From the NCBI GenBank assembly GCA_025210525.1, contig JAOARP010000020.1, forward strand, positions 158,236-222,235: a DNA stretch of 64,000 nt, written 5' to 3'. Made by a program: the position numbers and the translations under genes. Within the stretch, counting starts at the first letter, position 1. Each line of letters starts with the position of its first letter. This document shows positions 47,736 to 56,835 of this stretch, in pieces. The notes beneath the pieces were generated by a model, which ran no database searches, was not told where the DNA came from, and was given only the letters and a program-made list of their open reading frames with translations. Origin of the DNA: Marinisporobacter sp. GTDB lineage: Bacteria > Bacillota > Clostridia > Peptostreptococcales > Thermotaleaceae.

Positions 47736-48164
47736 ATGATAAAAGACGAGATGTTATCGTTAGGTCATTTAACAAAATCTATAGACAATGAAGTTATTCG
47801 AAGAAGGATAGAAGATTTATTAGCCTACTATACAAAAAAAGCAACATATTATCAGTATGCATATTACATATTAAGTATAGTAATAATTGTTATTAATGCT
47901 AGTATCCCTGTAATACATCATTTGCATGTAGAAAAATCAATAGTAATTGTTTCTATTAGCTCTGCTGTTGCAAGTGTTATAGCAAGTATAATAACATTAT
48001 TGAATATTAAAGATATTTGGTTTAGGTATAGAAGGAATATAAAAATTCTAAAAAAAGAATGTATGCTATTTAACTGTCAATGTGGAAATTATAATGGTGA
48101 AGATAAAGAAAAAATTTTTATAGTTAATGTAGAAGATATTATTTGCCCCAAAAGTGAAAATTGA
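47736..48164 (+). CDS. SLATT/DUF4231-like two-helix membrane protein
   Basis: The 142 residues have an amphipathic N-terminus (residues 1-40, RIEDLLAYYTKKATYYQYAYYIL), then two transmembrane helices (about 42-62 and 70-92) and a charged tail with RYRRNIKILKKECM. This order is typical of SLATT-type proteins, thought to form membrane pores in defence or nucleotide signalling systems. The match is by layout, not by a strict motif. The transposon inserted 191 bases behind its stop codon. Confidence 0.55.
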   Translation: MIKDEMLSLGHLTKSIDNEVIRRRIEDLLAYYTKKATYYQYAYYILSIVIIVINASIPVIHHLHVEKSIVIVSISSAVASVIASIITLLNIKDIWFRYRRNIKILKKECMLFNCQCGNYNGEDKEKIFIVNVEDIICPKSEN

Positions 48165-48355
48165 GCTTTGGATCTAACAAAAAAGGAAGTATAAACTTGT
48201 GAAGACAATAAATTTATGCTTCTTTTTTTTATTAAAATCTATGGAGTTGCAATATTAAAAATAAAAATTATGTCTAGGCAAATTTTATCTTAAAGCATAT
48301 ATATTTTGATGATTATGTTATTAAATATGTAATGAGATTAGTGTTAATAGACAGT
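48165..48355. other. Intergenic region up to the transposon left end
   Basis: A loose hairpin (AGGAAGTATAAA / TTTATGCTTCTTT, 48183-48230) followed by T8 may terminate the SLATT-like gene. The rest is AT-rich spacer into the duplicated target ACAGT at 48351-48355. Confidence 0.5.
48351..48355. repeat. Target site duplication, left copy (ACAGT)
   Basis: ACAGT directly precedes the TGT terminus; the same five bases follow the right terminus at 58510-58514. Confidence 0.9.
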
Positions 48356-48562
48356 TGTAGAATGACACAAATCTTATTGCAAATTTTATAAATATTACAT
48401 GGAATAGATAAACTAAAAGAAATGATGTGATTTCAATGACTTGCACTGTTAAAGATGGTGCAAATTTTTTATTTATATTATATCTTGCAATAACTTTTGT
48501 GTCATTTTTTTGTAACACAAAAGTTATTGCATTTTAGATTTTTGACACAAAAGTTATTGCAA
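48356..48562 (+). repeat. Transposon left end with four TnsB-type binding sites
   Basis: L1 is TGACACAAATCTTATTGCAA (48363-48382). L2, in opposite direction, is TTGCAATAACTTTTGTGTCA (48485-48504). L3 is ACACAAAAGTTATTGCA (48515-48531) and L4 TGACACAAAAGTTATTGCAA (48543-48562). L2 and L3 face each other and form a perfect 17-bp hairpin with a 12-base loop. Confidence 0.88.
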
Positions 48563-48960
48563 GTTAGAAATTCTAAAAAAAATAAAGTATGCTAAATTTA
48601 TAGAATAATCTTGTAGACAAAAATATAGGTATTTTATTTAATAAAATTGATCTGGAAACACAAATTCATTTAGTTAGTATGAAAATGAAGAATCGTTGAG
48701 TTGTTGTATTTATTGACTGATATTTTAGTTAGGGTACATAAATCGAACTATCAATATTGAAATTAATGTAAATACATCCCAAACAATGTTATAATATGTA
48801 TATATTTGAAAAACAATTATTGCTGTAGTGAAATGATTCATAGATGGTCAACAAACGGCGGTAGCTTATATAGATTAGATTTTTAAAATGTATATAACTG
48901 GAAGTTGAATGTTGATTGAATCAATCACATAAATAGATATAGTCAAGACAGGAGGATTTT
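48563..48960. other. Spacer between transposon left end and cargo operon
   Basis: About 400 AT-rich bases with a TATAAT near 48790, likely the cargo promoter. No coding frame with a ribosome binding site was seen before AGGAGG at 48952-48957. Confidence 0.45.
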
Positions 48961-50481
48961 ATGATTAGTGACTATAAATACAATCAATTTACAAAACAGA
49001 AAGTAAGAGAAGATATTTTAAAACATGTAATAGATCTTTTGACTACTAAAAGATCGAAAGCATGCTGTGTTAGAAGATCTTATGTTAGAGAACTTTATGA
49101 ATGGTTTATTACTCAAAATTATGATATTAAAAGTAACCAAGTCGCTAAGAAATTACCTATTGAATATATTAAACTATGGGAAGACTTTCATCAATCTTTT
49201 ATAGGATATAAAGAAGCAAAAGATCTTACAGTTTGCTATCTTAGTGGTCCTCAGCCAATGAATGATTTTGAAGTATTGGTCAACCATGGTATTCATCCTC
49301 ATAATATATGGGCATTTGAAATTGATAAAGGTACTTATAATAATGCTCTGAAAAATATAGATAAATCAAGTTTTCCAATGCTAAAAATACTCAAAGGTTC
49401 AATCGAACAGTTTTTTTTATCCACTCCTAAAAAGTTTGATATTGTTTATTTAGATTTTTGTGGTGCTATACCTAGTTCCCAGCACATTACAAGAATAATA
49501 GCTAGTTTAATGAAGCATCAAAGATTAAATTCTCCAGGGGCATTAATTACTAACATTGCATGTCCCGATATAAGAAATAGTGACGAGAAGGATAAATATT
49601 CACACCTTATGGCGCATTATCTCTTTTTTAAAAAATATTTAGAAGATAATCAAGGTTGTACTATTGAGAATACTTTTAATAACATTAATGAGATGCTAAA
49701 CGAGATAAATAGTAAATTCGAACTCTATTATAGCCAATTTATTACAAGACAACTTTTTGATATGGCTACAATTATAACACCTTGGGTAAGGTTAGCAAAT
49801 TCATCTTTTTGGAGAAAGTTTTTCAATGTATCTTCAAATGGTATAGCTAATAAATTTGATCTAAAAAATATAATGCCTCTTAGTAAAACTATACAATCAA
49901 TAATGTCTTCTCAAAATAAATTCAAACAATTCGATCGAAATTGGCTTAATGAACTTGGAGGATACCCGATATCTGCTACTTCTATAGATGATATTATTTA
50001 TAGTTATGATGTTTTAAAATCAAATAGTGATTGTTATACAGTAAATATGTCTAAGATAATTGAGGAATATTTGTACGAAGATAAGATGTTTCAGTTCTGT
50101 GACAAGCCCAATAAAAATTTAGCATTTGATTTAGTTACTAATCAACTATCTTATCCAATGCATTATTGTACTGAAACTGTTATGCGCAAAGAGTATATTG
50201 CCAAGCAGACAAAAATGTTTACTGATGCTATTATTTTTGATGAATGTAGATATATATATGAATGGTTACCAACTATAGATTTACTAAATAATGCTTTTGA
50301 TGATATCGGGCAACAACTTACATATCGATTTGCTCTTGATGGATTGGTTAAAAATAGAATGTGGTATAACACTGAATATTTTTACAGTGGTTCAGTTGTA
50401 AGTATATATGATAATAATGACTTTAACGCTTATACATTAGCACCAAGATACAAAGTTGTAGATGATTTTAGAAAGGGTTGA
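48961..50481 (+). CDS. Rossmann/SAM-methyltransferase-like protein (transposon cargo)
   Basis: The 506 residues are not matched to a named family. The segment from residue ~88 reads LTVCYLSGPQPMNDFEVL, HNIWAFEIDKGTYNNALKNI, LKILKGSIEQFF and FDIVYLDFCGAI. The strand order and acidic residue after strand 2 look like a class I SAM methyltransferase or related Rossmann fold, with YLDFCG in place of a DPPY-type motif. The first 85 residues are basic, and the C-terminal 280 have no known motif. AGGAGG precedes the ATG. It ends 5 bases before the tandem-DUF262 gene, so the two are one operon. It may modify DNA or protect self, but this is inferred. Confidence 0.7.
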   Translation: MISDYKYNQFTKQKVREDILKHVIDLLTTKRSKACCVRRSYVRELYEWFITQNYDIKSNQVAKKLPIEYIKLWEDFHQSFIGYKEAKDLTVCYLSGPQPMNDFEVLVNHGIHPHNIWAFEIDKGTYNNALKNIDKSSFPMLKILKGSIEQFFLSTPKKFDIVYLDFCGAIPSSQHITRIIASLMKHQRLNSPGALITNIACPDIRNSDEKDKYSHLMAHYLFFKKYLEDNQGCTIENTFNNINEMLNEINSKFELYYSQFITRQLFDMATIITPWVRLANSSFWRKFFNVSSNGIANKFDLKNIMPLSKTIQSIMSSQNKFKQFDRNWLNELGGYPISATSIDDIIYSYDVLKSNSDCYTVNMSKIIEEYLYEDKMFQFCDKPNKNLAFDLVTNQLSYPMHYCTETVMRKEYIAKQTKMFTDAIIFDECRYIYEWLPTIDLLNNAFDDIGQQLTYRFALDGLVKNRMWYNTEYFYSGSVVSIYDNNDFNAYTLAPRYKVVDDFRKG

Positions 50482-50486
50482 ATTGA

Positions 50487-52823
50487 ATGAATGAAATAAT
50501 TTTAAAACATGAAGAGATAGATAAAATTTTTAAATCTCACCTTAAAATAGAATCTAAAGTTATGTCTATAGACTCTATTTTTTGTAATCCAAGACTTTCA
50601 AGACGTATTGACTACAAGCCTTATTATCAAAGAAATTATGTATGGGATAATGAAAAAGCGACATACTTTATTGAAAGTATTTTGATTGGAACTGAAATTC
50701 CTCCACTTGTCTTTTTTAAGAATAAGAAAATTGAAATTATAGATGGACGTCAGAGATATGAAACAATTAAGAATTTTATTGATAAAAAACTTACTCTAAC
50801 TGGTAAAGGTTTGCAAAATTTAACGTATTTAGCTAAATATGATTTCGATGATTTGGATGAAGACACTAAAAATATATTTTATAATACTCAGATACGTATT
50901 TTAGAGTTTAGTGTTGTTAATGAGCCGAGATTGAGTGAAAGAAAAGAAGATCTCATTAAAAAAGAAATCTTTAGAAGGTATAACTCTGGAATAACACCAT
51001 TAAAAAAGCCAGAAATAGAGCGTGCTTTATTTATAACAGATGATTTATCAAGTGATTTAAAGATAAAAATTAAAAATGATGAGCAATTATATTATATTTT
51101 AGTCAAACTTTTTTTGAGTGAAAGAGATTTGGGGGCAATTAATAAGAGAGTAACTCTAGATAAGTTAATGTCTAAGCTGAGACAATTATTAATACTACAG
51201 AATATACCTATAAAAAAATATTCTTATGGAAATAATAGAAGCGTTATATTGAAAAACTTATATGAGTATTACTCATATAACATTAATGACTTTGAAGAAT
51301 TTTACGAAATATTCAAAATTAAAATTAGCATTTTGAATGATCTTTATGGTATATACAGTAACGATTATGATATTCATAATAAATTGATCTATGAATGCAC
51401 ATTTTGGATGTTGAATATACTTGAACAGGAATCAAAGCTGGATAATGGAATAACATTATTACTATCAGATTATGCTAAGTATATATACAATAATATAGAT
51501 AATTTTAGTATGCAAAGTAGCCATTTTTATAAGAATGTGGTTGCTCGTTTTTCTACTGTGGCTAAATTTATTAATGAACATTTTAATATAGACACTGGTA
51601 TTTATATTGATGATTATTCTCAATATGCGAAAAAAGCTGATGATTACAACTCAAAAGAAGTACCAAGTCAAGAAATACATAAATTAGAAGATGTTAGACT
51701 TAGTAAGCCTGAACCTACTTCAATGACTATAGATGATATTTCTAGGTTAATGAATCGGAATAAATTTCTAATACGTCCACCATATCAAAGACATGAAGTG
51801 ATAAATAAGATAAAATCATCTGCACTGATTGAAAGTATTTTACTAGGCATAAAACTTCCACCTGTTTTTATATATAGAAGAGATGATGGTATTCATGAAG
51901 TTATCGATGGTCAACAAAGATTATTATCAATTCTAGGGTTTATAGGTAGTGAATTTATAGACGAAGAGAACAAGAGAGTTAAATCTGAAAAGAATAAGTT
52001 TAAACTCAAAAATCTTAGAATATTATCGGAAAATAACAATGATAATTTTGAAGATTTAGATGAAGATCTTAAAGATAAAATATTGGATTTTAATCTTTCT
52101 GTAGTAATTATTGATGAAAAACTAAATCCATCTTTTGACAGCGTTGATTTATTTATACGATTAAATAATAAACCTTATCCAGTACGAGAAAATTCATTTG
52201 AGATGTGGAATTCTTATATAGACAAGGACATTATCTGTGTTGTAAAAGAAAATTTAAAGAAACATGTTGATTGGTTCTATTTAAAGCAATCTAAGAATGA
52301 TAAGCGTATGGCAAATCAAGAATTATATATAACATTGGTATATTTAGAGTATAAAAAATTAACAGAAGGTATTAAACATATTGACCAATTTTTAAATACA
52401 TATCAACGCAATGAAAATATTAATACTAGAATAAAGGAAAAAAAAGATATAACAAAATTACTTGATAATGTGACTGTCAACGAATCTAAAAAACAAGATT
52501 TTATCAATTGTATAGATAAAGTTGAAGAATTTATATTATTATTAAAAGAAATACTTTTAGGAGATTTAGATAGTGTTGACTTGATAATGGAATTAAATGC
52601 TATATTATGCTTGAAAAATTCTAGAAGAACTACTCAAAGTTTTTATTCCTTATGGCTTATCTTGAATCAAGTAAGTAATGATAAAGTAAAGCTTTATAGA
52701 AACATGATAAAAAATGATATTAAAGAAATAATAAAAAGTATGAAAAACAATAATAACAAGGATAAAAATGCGCTAGATAATTATAAAATGTTATTAAATT
52801 CTTTCAATGAAAAATATAGATAA
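50487..52823 (+). CDS. Tandem DUF262 protein without HNH domain (transposon cargo)
   Basis: The 778 residues contain two DUF262 (ParB/GmrS-like) domains. The first has PYYQRNYVWDNEKATYFIES, IGTEIPPLVFF and IDGRQRYETI (about residues 45-95). The second has PPYQRHEVINKIKSSALIES, LGIKLPPVFIY and IDGQQRLLSI (about residues 430-480). DUF262 domains bind NTP and are the specificity part of GmrSD-type systems, usually with a DUF1524 HNH nuclease; none is visible here. Pairing with a methyltransferase-like partner recalls a restriction-modification layout. The alternative is a regulator or a nuclease with unrecognised active site. Confidence 0.82.
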   Translation: MNEIILKHEEIDKIFKSHLKIESKVMSIDSIFCNPRLSRRIDYKPYYQRNYVWDNEKATYFIESILIGTEIPPLVFFKNKKIEIIDGRQRYETIKNFIDKKLTLTGKGLQNLTYLAKYDFDDLDEDTKNIFYNTQIRILEFSVVNEPRLSERKEDLIKKEIFRRYNSGITPLKKPEIERALFITDDLSSDLKIKIKNDEQLYYILVKLFLSERDLGAINKRVTLDKLMSKLRQLLILQNIPIKKYSYGNNRSVILKNLYEYYSYNINDFEEFYEIFKIKISILNDLYGIYSNDYDIHNKLIYECTFWMLNILEQESKLDNGITLLLSDYAKYIYNNIDNFSMQSSHFYKNVVARFSTVAKFINEHFNIDTGIYIDDYSQYAKKADDYNSKEVPSQEIHKLEDVRLSKPEPTSMTIDDISRLMNRNKFLIRPPYQRHEVINKIKSSALIESILLGIKLPPVFIYRRDDGIHEVIDGQQRLLSILGFIGSEFIDEENKRVKSEKNKFKLKNLRILSENNNDNFEDLDEDLKDKILDFNLSVVIIDEKLNPSFDSVDLFIRLNNKPYPVRENSFEMWNSYIDKDIICVVKENLKKHVDWFYLKQSKNDKRMANQELYITLVYLEYKKLTEGIKHIDQFLNTYQRNENINTRIKEKKDITKLLDNVTVNESKKQDFINCIDKVEEFILLLKEILLGDLDSVDLIMELNAILCLKNSRRTTQSFYSLWLILNQVSNDKVKLYRNMIKNDIKEIIKSMKNNNNKDKNALDNYKMLLNSFNEKYR

Positions 52824-53208
52824 ATCTAGAATGATTATAATGAAAGATACAATTAAAATTAAAGTAGTTGCTTTGATATTAGAATCCATTTAGATAAGAG
52901 AAAAAAATTCTATGGGCAAGTTAGAAGTAGTTTGGTTGTTCATGTATGTAATTATATTAACTTCAAATTTTTCACAATGAGAGTAACTAAGCTAGGCGAA
53001 ATTTAAATTCAAAAATGATATTAAATGTATTTTTAAAGCAGGGTCAAAGACCCTGTTTTTTTGTAATAATATTTTAAAATATCTATCTTATTTCATGTTT
53101 ATTTTTTATGCAAAAAACGATTCCCATTATTTACAAAATGTAATATATATAATTTTGATTAAAAATATAGATAATAAGCATCTAACTTCTATATGGAAAG
53201 GAGAAATT
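52824..53208 (+). other. Spacer between cargo and tns operon with terminator
   Basis: CAGGGTC-AAA-GACCCTG (53039-53055) followed by T7 is a strong terminator that separates cargo from transposition genes. The rest is AT-rich; the in-frame extension of tnsA back to 53095 is not supported. Confidence 0.7.
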
Positions 53209-53871
53209 ATGTATATGCCTATAAATATTAAAAGAAATACTTGGTATGGAAGCAATTATTGGGAAGTCTATAGTAATAAAATTAAAAGAAGGGTTAGATT
53301 ATTCAGCAATCTAGAGTATGAAAATTGGATATTATTAGAAACTAATCCTAAAGTAAAAACTTTTTGTGAACAGCCATTAAGGATTCAAGGTTGGTTTGAA
53401 GGGAAAATTTTTGAATCTATATTTGATATGTGGGTTTGTTATTATGATGATTATGAAGAATTCTTAGAAGTAAAATATTCTCATGAACTAGATATAAGTA
53501 GTGCTAAATCAGAAAGATCCATAAGACAAACAACAATTCAAGGACAATGGTGTAAAAAAAACAATAAAAACTATAGAGTTATTACTGAAAAAGAGATCAG
53601 AAATAATAGAACATATTTAAATAATCTTAAACAGATACTGTATTTTACAAAGAGTCAAGAGAAAAGTATAAAAAATTGTGATAAGGATAAAATTCTAAAA
53701 AACATACCAAATACAAAAATTAAAATAATCGATATATTGAATAAAGTAACAGAAATTGAAAAAGAAAATGCTTTAAGAATTATATACACTCTAATATTAG
53801 AAAATAGGATTTTTTCTGATATTGCAGATAAAGTATTAACTTATGAAACCGGAGTGTGGAAAAATGAGTAA
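53209..53871 (+). CDS. tnsA: TnsA-like transposon endonuclease
   Basis: The 220 residues have the TnsA nuclease core: RLFSNLEYENWILLETNP (Glu), then IFESIFDMWVCY (Asp) and EEFLEVKYSHE (Glu-x-Lys) at about residues 38, 80 and 95. In Tn7, TnsA cuts the 5' strands so that the element is excised and moves by cut-and-paste. The start ATG at 53209 follows AAGGAG; a second ATG two codons on is possible. It overlaps tnsB by 8 bases. Confidence 0.88.
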   Translation: MYMPINIKRNTWYGSNYWEVYSNKIKRRVRLFSNLEYENWILLETNPKVKTFCEQPLRIQGWFEGKIFESIFDMWVCYYDDYEEFLEVKYSHELDISSAKSERSIRQTTIQGQWCKKNNKNYRVITEKEIRNNRTYLNNLKQILYFTKSQEKSIKNCDKDKILKNIPNTKIKIIDILNKVTEIEKENALRIIYTLILENRIFSDIADKVLTYETGVWKNE

Positions 53872-55801
53872 TATTAAAAATAAAGTAATAAATTCGCAAA
53901 ATACTGATTTACGCAAATGGAAGAAAGTATTAATAGATAATTTACCTGATAAAGATAAAGAACTTTTTATCACACGAAAAAAGGCTGTAGAACTGTATAT
54001 AATAGGAGAAAAAACAACGAATGAAATCGTTGAAATAACAGGTCTACATAGAAATGAAATCGTTAGATTAGTAGAAAGATGTTTATATACTGATGAAAAT
54101 GGATGTATATATGGATTCACTGCACTTATTCCATATAAAAGAGTAGTAAATTATAATAGAACTTCTATTAAAGATTCGAATAAATATACTGGAGCATTTT
54201 CTTTATTACTTGAAGAACATCCAGATATACAAAGAAAAATTATAGATTTGTACTTAAATAGAAGTAAAGAAAAAATTAAAGAAAAATCTAAAAAAATATC
54301 ATATATATATAAAGAGTTTCTAAAAGCATGTAGAAAGAAAGGTATAGTAGAAAATGAATATCCTTTTAATACTGACGATAAAGGCAGACGTTCCTTTTAT
54401 AGATATATTAAAGAAATAGATAATAAATATGATTCTGAATCAATTAAACGTAAGGGAAATGAAGTAGCTAGACATTATAATTCTACTGGTATTGGAACTA
54501 GATCTAATCCTGAAATAATTAGACCTTTTGAAAGAGTAGAATTTGATGGACATAAAATTGATGCTATTTTTTCTATAACCTATAGAACATTAGAAGGTGA
54601 TGAAATAACAGAAACCCTTAGTAGATTATGGTTATTGGTAGTTATTGATGTGGCTACAAGAGTTATATTAGGATATCATATATGCTTAAATCGAGAGTAT
54701 TCATCTTATGATGTTTTACAATGTATAAAAAGTTCAATATTTCCTAAAGAAAAAATAGATTTTTCTATATCTGGACTTAAATATCCAGATGGTGGGGGAT
54801 ATGCATCATTAAAAATCCCTGAAACTAAATGGGCTCTATGGAATGAATTTTGCTATGATAATGCTAAAGCTAATTTAGCTCTAATTGTTAGGGAAAAGCT
54901 TACTCAGGTAGTTGGATGTTCTGTTAATGCAGGACCTGTTAAAATGCCTGAAAGACGTAGTTTTGTAGAAAGATTCTTTAGATCACTTGAAGAATATGGA
55001 TATCATAGGCTTGTTAATACAACAGGTAGTAATCCAAAAGATCCTAAAAGAGATAATCCAGAAAAAAAGGCTGTAGAATATAAAATATCTACAAAACATC
55101 TTAAAGAAATAACGGAAGTGTTGATAGCTAATTATAATGAGACACCACATAATGGACTCTATGGTTTTACACCATTAGAAATAATGGAACAGAGAATTAA
55201 TCGTGGATTGGTTCCAAGAACAATGGCAGTAGAACAGCAAGAAGATATAGTCTTTTTATCATTGAGAGATAAAAGAACTATAAAAGGAGACAAAAAAGCA
55301 GGTAAGAGACCATTTATATTTTATGAAGGTGTTCAATATAGAAATGATGTACTTTCAAGGAGTCCAGATTTAATAGGAACAAAGCTTACGCTATTAGTAA
55401 ATATTGATGATTTAAGAGTAATTAAAGCTTTTTTACCTGATGGTAGTGAATTTGGATTGCTTACAGCAGTTGGAAAATGGGGGATTAGATCTCATTCTCT
55501 TCAATTGAGAAAAATAATCAATAAATTGAAACGAGATAAAAAAATACATTTTAATAATAATGATGATCCTATTGAAATTTATCATAACTATTTAGTAAAA
55601 AATTCAAAGGAGAACAAATCAAACAGAAATAGACTGGCAACATTAGAATCTAAATTAGAACAAAGTTCAGATAGTGTGAAAAATGCAGAGATTAAAAACA
55701 AAAAATCTTATTCAAAAAAGATAAATGAGCAGAGTAAAGATAATTCAGATACAATTCAAAGATTAAAAAAATTCAAATCCTTTAAAACTTCTAATCATTA
55801 G
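53864..55801 (+). CDS. tnsB: TnsB-like DDE transposase
   Basis: The 645 residues carry an N-terminal helix-turn-helix (about residues 35-65, TTNEIVEITGLHRNEIVRL) and an RNase H-type integrase core. The DDE set is Asp in RVEFDGHKID (about 230), Asp in LLVVIDVATRVILG (about 265) and Glu in SFVERFFRSLEEYG (about 370). TnsB binds the repeated end sites and joins 3' ends to target DNA. Its C-terminus is a Lys/Ser/Asn-rich tail (about 575-645), which in Tn7-like elements contacts TnsC. The start ATG at 53864 follows GGAGTG. Confidence 0.93.
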   Translation: MSNIKNKVINSQNTDLRKWKKVLIDNLPDKDKELFITRKKAVELYIIGEKTTNEIVEITGLHRNEIVRLVERCLYTDENGCIYGFTALIPYKRVVNYNRTSIKDSNKYTGAFSLLLEEHPDIQRKIIDLYLNRSKEKIKEKSKKISYIYKEFLKACRKKGIVENEYPFNTDDKGRRSFYRYIKEIDNKYDSESIKRKGNEVARHYNSTGIGTRSNPEIIRPFERVEFDGHKIDAIFSITYRTLEGDEITETLSRLWLLVVIDVATRVILGYHICLNREYSSYDVLQCIKSSIFPKEKIDFSISGLKYPDGGGYASLKIPETKWALWNEFCYDNAKANLALIVREKLTQVVGCSVNAGPVKMPERRSFVERFFRSLEEYGYHRLVNTTGSNPKDPKRDNPEKKAVEYKISTKHLKEITEVLIANYNETPHNGLYGFTPLEIMEQRINRGLVPRTMAVEQQEDIVFLSLRDKRTIKGDKKAGKRPFIFYEGVQYRNDVLSRSPDLIGTKLTLLVNIDDLRVIKAFLPDGSEFGLLTAVGKWGIRSHSLQLRKIINKLKRDKKIHFNNNDDPIEIYHNYLVKNSKENKSNRNRLATLESKLEQSSDSVKNAEIKNKKSYSKKINEQSKDNSDTIQRLKKFKSFKTSNH

Positions 55802-55816
55802 AAAAGAGTGTGTATA

Positions 55817-56812
55817 GTGAGTGAATTTGAAAAAATAATTATAGATGAAAAAAGACCGTATGTACCGAAAGGAAGTCATCCTATTGAAACTGGCAATTAT
55901 AATTTACCTACAGCTGAAATACTTAAGTTATATGATGGAATTTCAAGATGGATTAATAATAGAGCTCCAGGAGCAATTGTATATGGACGACCTAGACTCG
56001 GAAAGACTAGAGCTATAAGAATTGTTAAAAATTTTATACAAGAAGAATTTGGTGAAAACATGCCTATTTTTCAAATGTGCTGTAATAAATACAAAGTTCC
56101 TAGTGAAAATCGGTTTTTTACAGATGTATTAAAAAATATAGGACATAGTATGTATTTAAGTGGCAAAGCTGAGGCAAAAAGAGATAGAGCTACAAGGTTT
56201 CTTATCGAACGTGCTGAAGCTTCTGCTCAACATAGAATTATTCTATTTATTGATGATGCCCAAAGATTGCATGAGTTAGAATATTCATGGTTAATGGATA
56301 TATATAATGAATTAGATAGATATAATATTGCTTTAACAGCAATTTTGGTTGGACAAGAAGAATTAGTTCATCAGCGAAGTGCTTTTATTCAATCCAGAAA
56401 GATGCAGCTTGTTGGAAGATTTATGATTCATGAATATAAGTTTTCAGGAATCAAAACCATAGATGATCTTAATGTGTGCTTAACGGGCTACGATTCTATA
56501 TCAGATTATCCAGAAGGTAGTGGATGGTCATATACTAGATACTATTTTCCAGCTGCATATGCCGAAGGAAAAAGACTAGAAGGTTGTGCAGAAGAATTAT
56601 TTAATCAATTCAAGGAGTTGAGAGAAGAATTAAATATTACTAAGCCTATGGAAATACCTATGCAGTATCTTACCTTAACAATAGATTATTGTTTACGTAC
56701 TTTTGGCATAGATGGTAAAGGTGTTGAATTTCCAACAGCTATACACTGGGGAACTTCAATAAAAAACTCTGGATATGTAGAATCTGAGCTGTATAGAAAT
56801 ATGTTTGAATAA
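55817..56812 (+). CDS. tnsC: TnsC-like AAA ATPase, transposition regulator
   Basis: The 331 residues form an AAA ATPase with Walker A VYGRPRLGKTRAIRIV (about residues 55-70) and Walker B RIILFIDDAQRLHELE (about 140). TnsC assembles on target DNA and passes the target signal from TniQ to TnsAB. The start is uncertain: GTG at 55817 or GTG at 55808; both have weak ribosome binding sites, and the reading frame is the same. It lies 15 bases behind tnsB. Confidence 0.9.
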   Translation: MSEFEKIIIDEKRPYVPKGSHPIETGNYNLPTAEILKLYDGISRWINNRAPGAIVYGRPRLGKTRAIRIVKNFIQEEFGENMPIFQMCCNKYKVPSENRFFTDVLKNIGHSMYLSGKAEAKRDRATRFLIERAEASAQHRIILFIDDAQRLHELEYSWLMDIYNELDRYNIALTAILVGQEELVHQRSAFIQSRKMQLVGRFMIHEYKFSGIKTIDDLNVCLTGYDSISDYPEGSGWSYTRYYFPAAYAEGKRLEGCAEELFNQFKELREELNITKPMEIPMQYLTLTIDYCLRTFGIDGKGVEFPTAIHWGTSIKNSGYVESELYRNMFE

Positions 56813-56835
56813 TAAAGATTTAAGGTGATGACAAA

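Noticed and set aside
48485..48562. Short repeated 20-mers at the transposon ends looked like a tiny CRISPR array
   Set aside because: They occur in both directions, at irregular spacing, at both ends of the element and without cas genes; they fit TnsB sites.
53095..53208. Longer tnsA start at 53095
   Set aside because: The extra 38 codons are AT-rich, lack a ribosome binding site and lie right behind a terminator; AAGGAG supports 53209.
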